64,000 nt of DNA from contig OX243811.1 in NCBI GenBank assembly GCA_945859605.1, positions 58,253,766-58,317,765 of the forward strand, given 5' to 3'. The notes beneath the pieces were generated by a model. It worked only from the letters and a program-made list of their open reading frames with translations. It was not told the origin of the DNA and made no database searches. Positions 63,933-64,000 of the stretch are shown in pieces. Source of the stretch: Lumbricus rubellus. Its lineage: Eukaryota > Annelida > Clitellata > Crassiclitellata > Lumbricidae. Positions within the stretch are counted from its first letter, which is position 1. Every line of letters begins with the position of its first letter. A program made the translations under genes and the position numbers.

Positions 63933-64000
63933 GATTAAACCACTGTTTTATTGTACCGAATGACCCCTATACAATGTTACTGACCCATCGTATCTAATTT

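Overview
The window is eukaryotic, intron-rich animal DNA. Spliced GT-AG exons encode extracellular WSC and EGF modules, a receptor tyrosine phosphatase and a CYP20-type P450, and they lie among many transposons. The palindrome TAGGCCTA is strikingly common throughout. Together these suggest a marine deuterostome-like invertebrate (perhaps an echinoderm), but that placement is inference and I hold it weakly.

Layout. (A) 1-2789: 3' end of receptor gene 1 (transmembrane exon plus a short tail with an ITAM-like motif, stop at 2789). (B) 2790-9932: no gene recognised; a LINE fragment, a GA repeat and one hAT-like MITE. (C) 9939-17837: a complete, compact Polinton/Maverick-like element with 6-bp target duplication GAGGCC. 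It carries ten intact same-strand ORFs: RING protein, packaging ATPase, two conserved unknowns, retroviral-type integrase with chromodomain, two tandem paralogues, pVI-like protein, double-jelly-roll-type capsid candidate and adenain-like protease. It has no DNA polymerase B, and it sits inside an older LINE remnant. (D) 18217-47643: receptor gene 2. Its ectodomain is WSC-EGF-WSC-EGF-EGF-EGF_CA, followed by one transmembrane segment, an active-looking tyrosine phosphatase domain D1 and a degenerate domain D2 without the catalytic Cys and Arg. Its introns hold many MITEs, a 4-kb LTR element with identical LTRs and an in-frame internal deletion, and nested hAT-like elements. (E) 51023-60541: receptor gene 3, complete (14 coding exons, 540 residues by exon addition). 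The ectodomain architecture matches gene 2, but it ends in a short tail with an ITAM-like motif. (F) 61233-63421, minus strand: last four exons of a CYP20-like cytochrome P450; the 5' part lies beyond the window.

How the genes may work together. Genes 1, 2 and 3 are tandem paralogues on one strand. Genes 1 and 2 encode the same transmembrane peptide (71 nt, three synonymous differences) but carry opposite types of tail: ITAM-like (predicted activating, kinase-recruiting) versus tyrosine phosphatase (predicted inhibitory). Gene 3 repeats the ITAM-like design on the ectodomain plan of gene 2. I read this as a candidate cluster of paired activating and inhibitory receptors. The architecture is directly visible; the signalling role is inference from known families.
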